Assembly: GCF_910577135.1 (NCBI RefSeq)
Contig: NZ_CAJTLL010000010.1
Location: 7,950-71,949, forward strand
DNA from: an uncultured Helicobacter sp.
Lineage (GTDB): Bacteria; Campylobacterota; Campylobacteria; Campylobacterales; Helicobacteraceae
Reading direction: 5' to 3'
DNA: 64,000 bases
Under the pieces are notes generated by a model. It was given only the letters and a program-made list of their open reading frames with translations, did not search any database and was not told the origin of the DNA. Each line of letters begins with the position of its first letter. The stretch's first letter is position 1. Below are positions 1 through 10,052 of the stretch, piece after piece. The position numbers and the translations under genes are program-made.

Positions 1-488
1 GCGATATAGCTTTGCTTCTCATCTTTATTAAGGAAATTAAGGAGATTTTTATTATCCGTTGGGGCATAAAGCTTAAATCGAGGATTGATAAGGTCAATTT
101 CTTTTTGCAGATGTTCCAACTCGTCCCTTGGGCTAATGGCGATAATGGAGATAAATTCTTGATATTTGTTATATAAATCAAGGATATGTAAAAGCTCATC
201 TTGGCACTCTTGGCAGCTTTTGGAGAGGAAGAAAAGTAGTGTAGGGCGCTGCGTGTCGGTTTGAAATATGCTTTGAGATTCGTTTGTCTTGAAACGTAAA
301 GATTCATTTTGTGTATTCATCACTTCAATACTTAGAATCTTATCTTTGCTCCCGCCCTCAAAGCCAAAGATATCTTTGTCCTTATCTACATCATCGCTAC
401 AGGCTTGAAATGCCCAACATATCATTACAGCTAGGATAAAAAGCTTCGTGAAACTTTGCCATCTCTTTAGAATCTGCGCCATTTTCAT
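1..488 (-). CDS. Thioredoxin-like (redoxin) lipoprotein, 3' end outside window
   Basis: The frame is open from an ATG at 488 to the left edge, so the C-terminus is missing. The N-terminus has a basic start, a hydrophobic stretch and a lipobox-like FQAC with Cys near residue 30, consistent with an exported lipoprotein. Around residue 90 there is LLFFLSKSCQECQDE, a thioredoxin-fold strand followed by a CxxC pair. Spacing and context resemble TlpA/AhpC-TSA-type periplasmic redox proteins. It is divergent from the folate gene at 512. The role in disulfide chemistry is inferred from the CxxC and fold pattern; the substrate is unknown. Confidence 0.7.
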   Translation of the reverse strand, partial: MKMAQILKRWQSFTKLFILAVMICWAFQACSDDVDKDKDIFGFEGGSKDKILSIEVMNTQNESLRFKTNESQSIFQTDTQRPTLLFFLSKSCQECQDELLHILDLYNKYQEFISIIAISPRDELEHLQKEIDLINPRFKLYAPTDNKNLLNFLNKDEKQSYI

Positions 489-511
489 CTTATATTGTCT
501 CCATTTATGCT

Positions 512-1168
512 ATGTTTATATCATTATATCTAAAAAAAGGATTAACGATTACTAAACAGGACTTTAGATTCTATGCGAAGGCACGATTGGAGCATTGCTT
601 TAAGCATAATCGCTTGGCAGATAAGGCACTTAATAAAGATTTGCTTACCTATTTAGAGAGGCAAAAATGTAGCAAAGTGCTCGTGTATATGCCTTTTGGC
701 AATGAGGTGTATATTATGCCCCTTATTGCCACACTACGCAAAAAAAAATATCGCGTTTTTATTCCTTTTATACAAGGACTCAGTTTCAAAATGATACCAT
801 TGCGAATGCCATTGCATAAAAACGCATTTGGCATTTATGAGTCAAATAATTCTATATTTAAATTAATCAAAGTTGATGCGGTAATTATCCCTGTTTTGGG
901 CATTGATAAGCATTTTAGGCGAATAGGGTTTGGGAGGGGTATGTATGATAGGTTTATGCCTACTCTTAAAAATAAGGTTCATATTATTTTTGTAGCACGA
1001 AGTCCAAACTATGTGCCAGATGTTATTACACAAGATTATGACGTGCAGGGAGATTGTTTTTTAACACCATCGGCTTTATGCGTAAGGAAGCACAATGGAA
1101 GTATGGTATGTAATAGGAAGTATAATCTTTGGGTTATTGGTCGGTGTGAGCGTGTATTTTATCGCTAG
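512..1168 (+). CDS. 5-formyltetrahydrofolate cyclo-ligase family protein
   Basis: About 218 residues, typical for this family, which converts 5-formyl-THF to 5,10-methenyl-THF with ATP. The family signature is visible: VLVYMPFGNEVYIMPLI near residue 57 and the C-terminal nucleotide-binding motif GFGRGMYDRF near residue 138. The start at 512 lacks a good ribosome-binding site, so the exact start is uncertain. The last 74 bases overlap the next gene in another frame, and the C-terminal 24 residues look non-conserved. Probably co-transcribed with RNase Y. Confidence 0.8.
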   Translation: MFISLYLKKGLTITKQDFRFYAKARLEHCFKHNRLADKALNKDLLTYLERQKCSKVLVYMPFGNEVYIMPLIATLRKKKYRVFIPFIQGLSFKMIPLRMPLHKNAFGIYESNNSIFKLIKVDAVIIPVLGIDKHFRRIGFGRGMYDRFMPTLKNKVHIIFVARSPNYVPDVITQDYDVQGDCFLTPSALCVRKHNGSMVCNRKYNLWVIGRCERVFYR

Positions 1169-2666
1169 AAGGATATTTTACTCTCACTCTCATATCATTA
1201 TAGAGCAGGCAAAAGCAAAAGCAAAGGCGATTGAATATGAAGCAGAGAGACTGCTTAAAGAGCACCAGCTTAAACTTAAAGAGGAGCAGCTTCATTTAGA
1301 ACGTTCCTATGATGAGGAATGTGCGAAGTTGTCTAAAGAATATGATGCTAAAGTGGCTAAACTTGACAAAGAAGAGCGTATCAAGTATCAGCAGCTTGAG
1401 TATCAAAAGGCACAGATTGACAAAGATAGGCAAGAAGTAGCCGAGCTTAAGGCAAAGGTCTTGCGCTCACAAACCGAGCTTGATAAGCTCAAAAATGAGA
1501 ATCAGGATATTAAAAAAGAAATGCTCTGCACCCTTTCAAAACATTTGCAAATGAGTAGAGAGGAGGCGACAAACATTCTGCTTTCCCATCTTGAAGAGGA
1601 ACTTTATGAGGAAAAGGCTATGCTTATTCGCCGTTATGAGAGGGAGGTACAGCAGGAGGCAAAGAAAAAGGCAAATTATATCCTTGCCCAAGCCACTACA
1701 CGTTATGCGGGGGATTTTGCCAATGAGCGATTAATTAATGTGGTTAATCTCCCAAATGATGAGCTAAAGGGGCGAATCATAGGCAAAGAAGGGCGCAATA
1801 TTAAGACGTTAGAGCTTATTAGTGGTGTTGATGTGATTATTGATGATACACCCGGTAGCATTATTTTAAGTAGTTTTAATCTCTACCGCCGTGCGATTGC
1901 GACAAAGACGATTGAAAATCTTGTAGAAGATGGACGGATTCAACCTGCAAGAATTGAAGAGATGTATGAACGTGTCAAAAATGAGATGGACGAGCAGGTG
2001 CGGCAAGATGGAGAAAATATCGTGCTTGATATGAATTTAGGCTATATGCACCCCGAGCTTACATATTTGCTTGGCAAAATGCGCTATCGTGCGTCATTTG
2101 GGCAAAATGCACTCGGGCATTCTATTGAGGTGGCTAATTTGGCAGCTATTATTGCTGGGGAGCTTGGAGGCGATGAAAAACTCGCACGCAGAGCGGGAAT
2201 CTTGCACGATATTGGCAAGTCTCTTACTCAAGAGTTAGGCGGTAGCCACGTGGATTTGGGTGTGGAGGTTTGCACTCGTTATAAAGAACACCCTGTGGTG
2301 ATTAACGCTATTAAGGCACATCACGGCTATGAGGAGATTCAAAGCATTGAGTGCGCGGCAGTATGTGCAGCTGATACACTCTCTGCGGCACGTCCGGGTG
2401 CTAGACGTGAGGCATTAGAGAATTTCTTAAAAAGAATGCAGGATATTGAGCGTATTGCGATGGATAAAATCGGCGTGAAACAAGCCTATGCGATTAATGC
2501 TGGGCGTGAAGTGCGGGTGATTGTACGTGCGGATTTGATAAATGATGAAAAGAGTGTCATCTTAGCACGGGATATTGCTAAAGAGATAGAATCTACTTTG
2601 CAGTATCCCGGTGAGATTAAGGTTAGCGTGATACGTGAAATGAGGGCAGTTGAGTTTGCAAAATAG
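1095..2666 (+). CDS. rny: Ribonuclease Y
   Basis: A 523-residue membrane-anchored endoribonuclease that starts mRNA decay. The domain order is complete: an N-terminal transmembrane helix (about residues 4-26), a long charged coiled coil (about 30-200), a KH RNA-binding domain with IIGKEGRNIK near residue 229, and an HD domain with the metal-binding ILHDIGK near residue 368. The start is supported by AAGGAAG about 8 bases upstream of ATG 1095, inside the folate gene. The length matches the family. Confidence 0.95.
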   Translation: MEVWYVIGSIIFGLLVGVSVYFIARRIFYSHSHIIIEQAKAKAKAIEYEAERLLKEHQLKLKEEQLHLERSYDEECAKLSKEYDAKVAKLDKEERIKYQQLEYQKAQIDKDRQEVAELKAKVLRSQTELDKLKNENQDIKKEMLCTLSKHLQMSREEATNILLSHLEEELYEEKAMLIRRYEREVQQEAKKKANYILAQATTRYAGDFANERLINVVNLPNDELKGRIIGKEGRNIKTLELISGVDVIIDDTPGSIILSSFNLYRRAIATKTIENLVEDGRIQPARIEEMYERVKNEMDEQVRQDGENIVLDMNLGYMHPELTYLLGKMRYRASFGQNALGHSIEVANLAAIIAGELGGDEKLARRAGILHDIGKSLTQELGGSHVDLGVEVCTRYKEHPVVINAIKAHHGYEEIQSIECAAVCAADTLSAARPGARREALENFLKRMQDIERIAMDKIGVKQAYAINAGREVRVIVRADLINDEKSVILARDIAKEIESTLQYPGEIKVSVIREMRAVEFAK

Positions 2667-3347
2667 AATAGTGATCCTCAATCTTAGAATTGCACTTGAT
2701 AAGTGAAGCGCGTCCTTCAGGCGCGAAGCAGATTTTATATCTGCAAAGTAAGATCTTTTGCAAGTGTGGATTAGCACGTTGTGCGAATGCGGCGATTACA
2801 TCGCAACAGCAAGGGCATAATAGATTAGAGAATCTCTACCTTAGAAAATGAGTTTGTAAATGTGGATTAGTACTTCGTGTGAATGCAGCTCTTACATCAT
2901 ATATAGTAAAGTTTAAGTATTGAAAATTTTTGCTTAGTGTGGAGCATTCTATAAATCTAGGAAAATAGGGTTTGCTCATTATAAAATAAAAATATTTTTC
3001 TTGCGGAAGGTAGAAAATGTTCAGGGGATTTATCAAGGTTGAGGGCTGCATTTTGCAAGTGTGGGGCGAGAGGGTATCTAGCAAACACCGCGTATGTATG
3101 CAAATCTTCGTGTAATTTAATTTTTATGCAAGTGAAGTATTTCACTGAAATATACTCATTCCTTGAAAACCACAAAAAAATTTTTGAAACAATATTATAT
3201 TTTTAACACAGACAAAAGCAAAAGGATTGTTTTATGCGTAGCTCATACTCTTAATACAGTAGAATGTGGTGGTAGAGAATACGGAGATTCTAAGGGGGCT
3301 TTGAAGCTTCTAGAATCTTCTATTTGCCATAAAATTGAGTAAAAACC
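2667..3347. other. Non-coding interval with a chain of short hairpins and repeat copies
   Basis: No convincing gene is seen between the convergent rny and rnr genes. Directly after rny there is a series of small inverted repeats: GCGCG...CGCG around 2708-2726, GCAGAT...ATCTGC around 2728-2744, GCACGTTGTGC around 2774, and GCGATTACATCGC around 2791. The right part (2900-3347) is AT-rich with no recognisable element. The short frames here are low-complexity and lack ribosome-binding sites. Confidence 0.6.
2757..2838. repeat. Dispersed intergenic repeat, copy 1 (with a partial copy at 2856-2900)
   Basis: This ~80-bp segment is almost identical to 11240-11320. It starts TTTTGCAAGTGTGGATTAG, contains the small palindromes GCAC..GTGC and GCGATTACATCGC, and ends near TTAGAGAATCT. 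A degenerate copy follows at 2856-2900 (GTGGATTAGTACTTCGTG). Other partial copies lie at 15002-15225, and in reverse orientation near 21975 and 22070. This is a dispersed, hairpin-forming intergenic repeat family. Confidence 0.75.
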
Positions 3348-5303
3348 TTACTCCAAATATGTCCCATAGATAGCTCCTTGTATCAAATCTACGCTTTCAA
3401 GGCGAACATTGATGATTGTGTATTTCTCAAGTGAGTGTGAAAGTGTAATTTTCATCTGTGGTATCACATCTAAAGCTATACAATGGGAGGATTCATCTAT
3501 GACAATGGCGGGACACATCACTTGTTTATGTGAATCTAAAAGTTCTGCTGCATAGCGAAGCATTTTAAGACGATAGAATGCTTGCTCAATATGGCTGATT
3601 TGCCTTTCTTTGACATTCAGCTCTTCAGCGATCCCATTGAGAGTATGTGTTAAAAAATCAATACTTTTGTGTTTGTGCAAAATAGCCTTTAAAATTCTAT
3701 GCACTACCAAATCGCTATATCGGCGAATAGGCGAGGTAAAATGTGTATAGACATCAAAACCTAAGCCAAAATGCCCTATGTTATGTGTGCTATATGTGGC
3801 TTTGGCAAAGGATTGAATAATCATACTATCTAGGATATCACGCATTTTAAGTGTGTGGGCTTCTACATTATGGGTATACATATATGCGCTTTGTGCCTGA
3901 AGTGTGTGAATGAGTTTGTGAATATCTTTGGTCTGCGGGATTTCAAAGCCCATATTTTCAAGCTGCCACAAAAGAAAGCCGATACGATCTTTTTTTGGGG
4001 TGGGGTGGATTCTATAAATACCTTGAGGAGCAGTATTTTCGAGCATTTTTGCACTCTCCACATTAGCTAAGAGCATTGATTCTTCAATAATGCTATGGGC
4101 TAAGCCTTGCTGATGTCGCTGCCAATGGGATATTTTACCCTCCACATTAAGCTCTAGGGTTATTTCCTCACTGCAAAATTCATAGCCTTGCTTTAAGCGA
4201 TGTGCTTTTGCCTTTTTCACATAGGGCACATAGGCTTTGAGCCATTTTTGGATTGCCTTAGGCAGGGGATTTGGCTGATTGTGTAAAAAGGCTTCTACTT
4301 CTTCATAGCTCACATTAGCCTGTGGCATAATCATCGCTTCTAAAAGCTCGCTTTGTAAGATATGGGCTTGTTTATTTAAGCAAATCTTCCACACCATTGC
4401 TAAAGAAAGCTTTTGCGCCTTAAGTGAGCAGATTCCACTGCTTAGCTCATTGGGGAGCATAGGGATTACTTTATGCGGAAAATATATGCTAAAGCCTCTT
4501 TGTCTTGTATTTTTATCAAGCTCACTCTCCATACTGACATATTCACTCACATCGGCAATAGCCACATAGAGCGTTTGCTCCTTTGTGTCAAAATAAATGG
4601 CATCATCGTGGTCTTTTGCGTCTTTTGGGTCAATCACACAAAAAGGCAGATGGCTTAAATCCACACGATGAGTATACATCTCTTTACAGAGCGTATCATC
4701 AAAGGCTTTAGCGTTTTGGATTGCAATGGGGCTAAAGTCTTTTGCCATACCATTGAGGGCGAGTTTTTCATCAATATGCGCATCTTTTAGAATCCCCAGC
4801 ACTTCAGTAATTTCACCCGTGGCGATTTCTACTCTCACTACACAATAGGGAGGCAAGGCACGGAGGGACTTTTGCGAGGCTTTAAGGGTGATAAATGCGG
4901 CTTTATGAGACTTGACCCCCAATTCCACAGCTTTTATCATACCTTTTTGTAGTACAAGCACAGCAAAACAATATGGCTTAGCACGATACAAAAGGGTGAT
5001 AAAATGCAGCCTCTCTCTACTTTTAATCTTTGCTAAGATGATATCGCCCTTTCTAAACCCCATACCCTTTATACCATCAAGAAAGGCATCTTTAGTATGA
5101 GGAGAGCGAAGGTCTTTTACAAAAACTTTGCCTGATTGGGCAATATCTATAATGCCTATAACAAGGGTAGATTTAAGCGCGATATGCTTTCCTTTGGATT
5201 CAAGTGCATCCATATCTTGCAGTTGGGCTAATGCGTGAGAAAAGGATTTAGGAATGCGATTTTTCAATGTAGATTGCGCAATGAGTGTGTAAAAATAAAT
5301 CAT
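3348..5303 (-). CDS. rnr: Ribonuclease R (RNB-family 3'-5' exoribonuclease)
   Basis: I place the start at ATG 5303 (MIYFYTLIAQ), preceded by AAGGAA with good spacing; the 22 residues available further upstream do not look conserved. That gives about 651 residues. The catalytic RNB domain is visible: LPFCVIDPKDAKDHDDAIYF with the metal-binding aspartates, FPHKVIPMLPNELSSGICSL, and FTSPIRRYSDLVVHR near the C-terminus. These are the RNase R/RNase II motifs. It degrades structured RNA in the cytoplasm. It is convergent with rny, so two RNA-decay genes are neighbours. Confidence 0.9.
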   Translation of the reverse strand: MIYFYTLIAQSTLKNRIPKSFSHALAQLQDMDALESKGKHIALKSTLVIGIIDIAQSGKVFVKDLRSPHTKDAFLDGIKGMGFRKGDIILAKIKSRERLHFITLLYRAKPYCFAVLVLQKGMIKAVELGVKSHKAAFITLKASQKSLRALPPYCVVRVEIATGEITEVLGILKDAHIDEKLALNGMAKDFSPIAIQNAKAFDDTLCKEMYTHRVDLSHLPFCVIDPKDAKDHDDAIYFDTKEQTLYVAIADVSEYVSMESELDKNTRQRGFSIYFPHKVIPMLPNELSSGICSLKAQKLSLAMVWKICLNKQAHILQSELLEAMIMPQANVSYEEVEAFLHNQPNPLPKAIQKWLKAYVPYVKKAKAHRLKQGYEFCSEEITLELNVEGKISHWQRHQQGLAHSIIEESMLLANVESAKMLENTAPQGIYRIHPTPKKDRIGFLLWQLENMGFEIPQTKDIHKLIHTLQAQSAYMYTHNVEAHTLKMRDILDSMIIQSFAKATYSTHNIGHFGLGFDVYTHFTSPIRRYSDLVVHRILKAILHKHKSIDFLTHTLNGIAEELNVKERQISHIEQAFYRLKMLRYAAELLDSHKQVMCPAIVIDESSHCIALDVIPQMKITLSHSLEKYTIINVRLESVDLIQGAIYGTYLE

Positions 5304-5443
5304 TAAGTATTCCTTCGCAGATTCACAAACCAGAAGTATTATATCTTTGAAAAGTAGCATAAAAAACAAAATTCTAAAAAATATATTCGTTTTACCAAAC
5401 TTTGATAAAATAGCACTTTTTAATCAATTCTAAAGGGGATAAT

Positions 5444-5746
5444 TTGGCGCATACGGGATTTGAGACAAGCACAGATACATTACTTGAGGAGCCAAGACTT
5501 TATCGCGTTTTGCTTTTAAATGATGATTATACAGCGATGGATTTTGTAACGCAGATTCTTATGGAGGTGTTTGATAAGACTTCTGATGAAGCTACGGCTA
5601 TTATGCTAAAGATTCACAACGAGGGCAGGGGAGTATGCGGGATTTATACCTATGATATTGCTGAACTCAAGAGCCAAATTGTTACCCAAAAGGCAAAGGC
5701 ACATAAATATCCCCTTCGTGTTATCACCGAGGAAATGCTTTCTTAA
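5444..5746 (+). CDS. clpS: ATP-dependent Clp protease adaptor ClpS
   Basis: A 100-residue adaptor that delivers N-degron substrates to ClpA(P). It begins at TTG 5444, with AAGGGG just upstream. The ClpS core is visible: YRVLLLNDDYTAMDFVTQIL, then a helix with MLKIHNEGRGVCGIYTYDIAE. It is followed 9 bases later by clpA, its physiological partner, so the two form an operon. Confidence 0.92.
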   Translation: MAHTGFETSTDTLLEEPRLYRVLLLNDDYTAMDFVTQILMEVFDKTSDEATAIMLKIHNEGRGVCGIYTYDIAELKSQIVTQKAKAHKYPLRVITEEMLS

Positions 5747-5755
5747 GGAGGGTAT

Positions 5756-8008
5756 ATGATAGGACAGAATCTTACGCTTATTTTTAATGAATCTATCGAT
5801 ATTGCACGAGAAATGCGACATAATATCCTCACAACAGAACATCTATTTTTAGCCACGCTGAATAATACTCAAGGTATTTCTATTTTGCAAAAATGTGGGG
5901 GTAATATACAGGAAATGCGCCGTATGACAAATCTCTATTTGCAAAAATATGTGCCATTTTCTCATCATCTCATACAAAACCCTAGGCAAACACCAGCCCT
6001 TGATAGAATTATCGAAACAATGGTAAAGCACGCTCAAAATAGTAATCGTCAAAGTGTAGATGTAGGAGATCTCCTTGCCTCTATTATGGAAGAAAATCAA
6101 AGCTTTAGCACACAGATACTCAAATCTCAAGGTATTGATAGACTAAGTGTGCTAGAAGTTATCACGCAACAAGAGCACGAAGATGTAATAAATGAAAGCA
6201 CACAATCTGCAGAAAGTTATCTTGAAAAATACACAAGGAACCTCTCTGCACTTGCTAAAGAGGACAAAATCGACCCTGTTATTGGGCGCGAGGCAGAGAT
6301 TTGGCGTGTGAGTGAGATACTCTGCAGACGTAAAAAAAACAACCCTATACTTGTAGGTGAGCCCGGTGTGGGGAAAACTGCCATTGCTGAAGGATTAGCA
6401 CTAGAGATTTATCATAAGCGATTGCCAAAGGCTTTACACAATGCGCAAATTTTCGCCCTTGATGTGGGCAGTATGATTTCAGGGAGCAAATATCGCGGCG
6501 ATTTTGAAAAGCGATTAAAAGGTGTGCTAAAAGAAATCGCGCAAATTCCCCATAGTGTGCTATTTATCGATGAGATTCACACGATTGTAGGTGCTGGAGC
6601 AACTTCTGGATCAAATCTTGATGCCTCTAATCTCCTTAAGCCCGCCCTTGCTAATGGTGCATTACGTTGCATTGGGGCGACTACCTTTAGTGAGTTTAAA
6701 ACGCATTTTGATAAGGATAAAGCCCTTGTGAGGCGATTTAGCAAGGTAGAAGTCAAAGAGCCAAGTTTGGAGGATTGCTATAAAATCATAGAGGGTTTAG
6801 CACCCATTTATGAATCTTATCATCACATCAAATATACAAAAAAAGCCCTCAAAGCCTGTGTGGATTTATCTAATCGATATATCAGCGATAAATTTTTACC
6901 CGATAAGGCGATTGATTTGCTTGATGAAGTGGGGGCAAATATTAGAATCTACCGCACGGACAAAGATTCTATGCCTCTTATTACTATTAAAGATATAGAA
7001 TCTATCCTTAGCAAAAGTGTGCATATCCCTAAAAGCTCTATGAGTAAAGATGAGGGAAAAGCCCTGCTTACCCTTGCTAGCAAGCTTAAAGAGCGTATTT
7101 TCTCGCAGGATAAAGCCATTGATGAGCTAAGCAAAGTGATTAAGACAAACAAAGCCGGGCTAAGTGAGGGGAATAAGCCTATTGGTAGTTTTGTCTTTGC
7201 TGGACCTAGCGGCGTGGGGAAAACTGAACTTGCTAAAGAATTAGCGCGTATTTTAGGCATTGGGTTTGTTAAATTTGATATGAGCGAATATATGGAGGCA
7301 CATTCTATTTCGCGGCTTATTGGTGCACCTGCGGGATATGTGGGCTTTGAGCAGGGGGGATTACTTGTAGATTCTATCCGTAAGAATCCCCATTGTGTAT
7401 TATTGCTTGATGAAATTGAAAAGGCGCATATCGATATTTATAATATTTTGTTGCAGATTCTTGATTCTGCAAGTCTCACAGACAATGCTGGGAATAAGGC
7501 GGATTTTAAGAATGTAATTGTCATTATGACAAGCAATGCTGGGAGTAAGGAGGCAAACACATTGGGCTTTAGAGCGGATATACAAAGCAAAAATGATAGC
7601 GCTATCAAAATGCTTTTCTCCCCTGAATTGCGTAGTCGAATCGATAGTGTGATACATTTTAATCCGCTAGGGCTTAAAGAATATACATTGATTGCTAAAA
7701 AATACATTAGCGATCTTGCTACCTCGCTTAAGGAGCGGTATATTAAGGTAAGCATAGATACTAAGGCGCTGCATTATCTTGCCACACAAAGTATGGATAA
7801 AGCCCTTGGTGCGCGAGAGATAAAAAAGATTATCGATAGTCAAATCAAACTCGCCTTAAGTGATGAAATCCTCTTTGGTGCACTAAAAAAGGGGGGCAAT
7901 GTAAAAATCACTCTCAAACAATCCCCCACGCCACATATCGCGCTTGTTTGCAATAAGATTGACAAAAGCATAGAAAACAATAAAAAAGATGTTGCCAAAG
8001 TGCTTTAA
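5756..8008 (+). CDS. clpA: ATP-dependent Clp protease ATP-binding subunit ClpA
   Basis: A 750-residue AAA+ unfoldase with two nucleotide-binding domains. An N-domain (residues 1-150) is followed by Walker A GEPGVGKT near residue 201 with LFIDEIHTIVGAG, and a second Walker A GPSGVGKT near residue 483 with LLLDEIEKAH. The class is ClpA rather than ClpB because there is no long middle coiled coil and clpS is adjacent. The ribosome-binding site AAGGAGGG precedes ATG 5756. The 3' end overlaps the next gene by 20 bases. Confidence 0.95.
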   Translation: MIGQNLTLIFNESIDIAREMRHNILTTEHLFLATLNNTQGISILQKCGGNIQEMRRMTNLYLQKYVPFSHHLIQNPRQTPALDRIIETMVKHAQNSNRQSVDVGDLLASIMEENQSFSTQILKSQGIDRLSVLEVITQQEHEDVINESTQSAESYLEKYTRNLSALAKEDKIDPVIGREAEIWRVSEILCRRKKNNPILVGEPGVGKTAIAEGLALEIYHKRLPKALHNAQIFALDVGSMISGSKYRGDFEKRLKGVLKEIAQIPHSVLFIDEIHTIVGAGATSGSNLDASNLLKPALANGALRCIGATTFSEFKTHFDKDKALVRRFSKVEVKEPSLEDCYKIIEGLAPIYESYHHIKYTKKALKACVDLSNRYISDKFLPDKAIDLLDEVGANIRIYRTDKDSMPLITIKDIESILSKSVHIPKSSMSKDEGKALLTLASKLKERIFSQDKAIDELSKVIKTNKAGLSEGNKPIGSFVFAGPSGVGKTELAKELARILGIGFVKFDMSEYMEAHSISRLIGAPAGYVGFEQGGLLVDSIRKNPHCVLLLDEIEKAHIDIYNILLQILDSASLTDNAGNKADFKNVIVIMTSNAGSKEANTLGFRADIQSKNDSAIKMLFSPELRSRIDSVIHFNPLGLKEYTLIAKKYISDLATSLKERYIKVSIDTKALHYLATQSMDKALGAREIKKIIDSQIKLALSDEILFGALKKGGNVKITLKQSPTPHIALVCNKIDKSIENNKKDVAKVL

Positions 8009-8753
8009 TTTCTCGTGGGAGGAGTATTCCGCTTGTGTCTATCGCTCCTCATTTGAGGGTTTTAGCGGCTATTTTAAACCTATAAGCGATTTTAAAAGAG
8101 CCTATCACCTCATTGGCTTGGATAAAGAGATTGCTGCTCTCACACACAATACACAGGCTTTTATGCGAGGAGAGAGGGCTTCTCACGCTTTGCTTTGGGG
8201 GGCTAGAGGCTGTGGGAAAAGCTCGTGTTTGCAGCAGGTATTAAGTGATGTATTAGCTCTAGATTCGCTTTTGCGTATCATAGAGTTAAGCAAAGAATCT
8301 TTAGGTATTTTGCCTATGGTGCAAGATTGTGTGCGGGAATTGCCCTATAAATTCATTATTATGTGTGATGACTTATCCTTTGAGCCAAATGAGCAAGGCT
8401 ACAAATCCCTTAAAAGCATACTTGAAGGTTCTTTTGAGAATAAAGCGGAGAATGTGTTATTTTACACGACATCTAACCAACGCCACCTCATTAGCGAATC
8501 TTACCCTCAAGACACACTCCATCTCAATGATGCACAAGATGAGATTCTCTCCTTAAGCGATAGATTTGGGCTTGTGCTAGGATTTTATACCCTAAGTCGC
8601 ACGGAGTTTATGGCACTTTTAGAAACAATGCTACAAACGCCTCTTGATGAGAATTTAAAGCTCAAAGCATTGCAGTTTAGCACACTCAAAGGCTCGTGTA
8701 ATCCCCGCATAGCGCACGAATTTTGCACTCTCTATCGTAATAAGATTCTGTAG
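7989..8753 (+). CDS. DUF815-type P-loop ATPase
   Basis: A 254-residue protein translationally overlapped with clpA. Walker A is LLWGARGCGKSS near residue 75, and a Walker-B-like IIMCDDLSF is near residue 124, followed by LYTTSNQRHLI-like sensor residues. This pattern is typical of the DUF815 family of small AAA-type ATPases. The cellular role is not established. Tight coupling with clpA suggests it is co-expressed with the protease; no direct functional link can be shown from sequence. Confidence 0.75.
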   Translation: MLPKCFNFSWEEYSACVYRSSFEGFSGYFKPISDFKRAYHLIGLDKEIAALTHNTQAFMRGERASHALLWGARGCGKSSCLQQVLSDVLALDSLLRIIELSKESLGILPMVQDCVRELPYKFIIMCDDLSFEPNEQGYKSLKSILEGSFENKAENVLFYTTSNQRHLISESYPQDTLHLNDAQDEILSLSDRFGLVLGFYTLSRTEFMALLETMLQTPLDENLKLKALQFSTLKGSCNPRIAHEFCTLYRNKIL

Positions 8754-8877
8754 CCCAAGCTGTTTTATGTATCGCCGCATTGCAAAAAGTGCCAATTTAT
8801 ACTTGCAAAATCCTCCAAAAACAAAGGGATATATTAAATTTTTAAGATTTATTCAGTGAGAAATGGATTTCTAAGGC

Positions 8878-9963
8878 TTAAAGTCTAGATTCTATCCATA
8901 AGGCAATCTCATCGCTTAAAAATAGCTCCTTAGCGCGTAAGAACTGCCTATCGCCGCACATATATAGCTCACATTTCCCACCCTCAAGCAAATCGCTCAA
9001 AGCCTGTGAGTGCAAAATATGACTAAAAGAGCTTATATCCACGCCCTTAGTACATCTAAGCCCTAGCATTATTGCCTCTGTTTGCAAATCTGCCTCGCTC
9101 AAATGCTCTTTATGCCGTTTAGTAGGATTTTGTAAATATTCTTTAAGATGAGAGCAAGTCCTTGAGCGAATCTTACCCACTCTTCCCACAGCTCCTGCCC
9201 CGCAGCCTAGATATTCTTCCCCCTGCCAATAGCCTAGATTGTGTTTGCATTGCCTATTTTCCCTTGCATAATTAGACACTTCATATTGCATGAATCCCCT
9301 ATCTTGCAGTATCTCACGTGTGTAGAAAATCAACTCTTCATCTGTGCGACACTGCTTATTGCTTGATTTTGAGGCAAAATGTGAGCCTTCATCGATACTC
9401 AAGGCATATATAGATATATGATTGATGGGTAGTTTGAGTGCGGAGGTAAGCTCAAATGCGATAAGGGGCTTATTATCAAGTGGGGTATTGATGATTAAAT
9501 CACAGCTCAAATTCCCAAATCCCGCATTATACGCACTTTCCATACGATGAGTAATGTCTTTTGCGCTATGTTCGCGTTCTAGATATTGTAACTTTGCGTT
9601 ATCAAAGCTCTGCACCCCTACACTTAGCCTATTTGCCCCCAAAGTGCATAAATCCCTGCACCATTGCGCACTTAAGAGATTTACATTTGCCTCTAGGGTA
9701 ATCTCACAATGCGGGGCAAGATTAGCATATTTATGCACAAGCGTGAAAATAGTTTCATAATGCCTCGCGCTTAAAATATTAGGAGTGCCTCCACCGATAA
9801 AAATAGAGCTAAGGCAATAATGCTTATCCTGCAAAGTATGGGCTAAATCTACACACAAAGTTTCAATATAGTTATTAAAATATGCCTCCTCCCCCACAAA
9901 AGAAGTAAAGGCGCAATATCCGCATTTGCTCGTGCAAAAAGGTATGTGAATGTAAAGCAGCAT
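8878..9963 (-). CDS. hemW: Radical SAM protein, HemW-like (coproporphyrinogen oxidase-like)
   Basis: 361 residues beginning MLLYIHIPFCTSKCGYCAF, with the radical SAM cysteine triad CxxxCxxC at residues 10, 14 and 17. IFIGGGTPNIL, LEANVNLL, and RLSVGVQSFDN follow the HemN/HemW pattern. The missing N-terminal extension and the CxxxCxxC followed by AF suit HemW (heme chaperone) better than the true oxygen-independent oxidase HemN. It is divergent from rppH; H. pylori also has a hemN-like gene near its Nudix gene. Confidence 0.85.
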   Translation of the reverse strand: MLLYIHIPFCTSKCGYCAFTSFVGEEAYFNNYIETLCVDLAHTLQDKHYCLSSIFIGGGTPNILSARHYETIFTLVHKYANLAPHCEITLEANVNLLSAQWCRDLCTLGANRLSVGVQSFDNAKLQYLEREHSAKDITHRMESAYNAGFGNLSCDLIINTPLDNKPLIAFELTSALKLPINHISIYALSIDEGSHFASKSSNKQCRTDEELIFYTREILQDRGFMQYEVSNYARENRQCKHNLGYWQGEEYLGCGAGAVGRVGKIRSRTCSHLKEYLQNPTKRHKEHLSEADLQTEAIMLGLRCTKGVDISSFSHILHSQALSDLLEGGKCELYMCGDRQFLRAKELFLSDEIALWIESRL

Positions 9964-10052
9964 AAATAATAATCCCTTGGTGGCTTCTTAAAAGATTATT
10001 GTATATTATAGCTTATAATGCACAGCAAAATGATACAACCCAAAGGCAGAGT

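Noticed and set aside
2836..3175. Minus-strand frames of 70-80 codons between rny and rnr
   Set aside because: They overlap each other and repeat copies, have no ribosome-binding sites and an unnatural composition.
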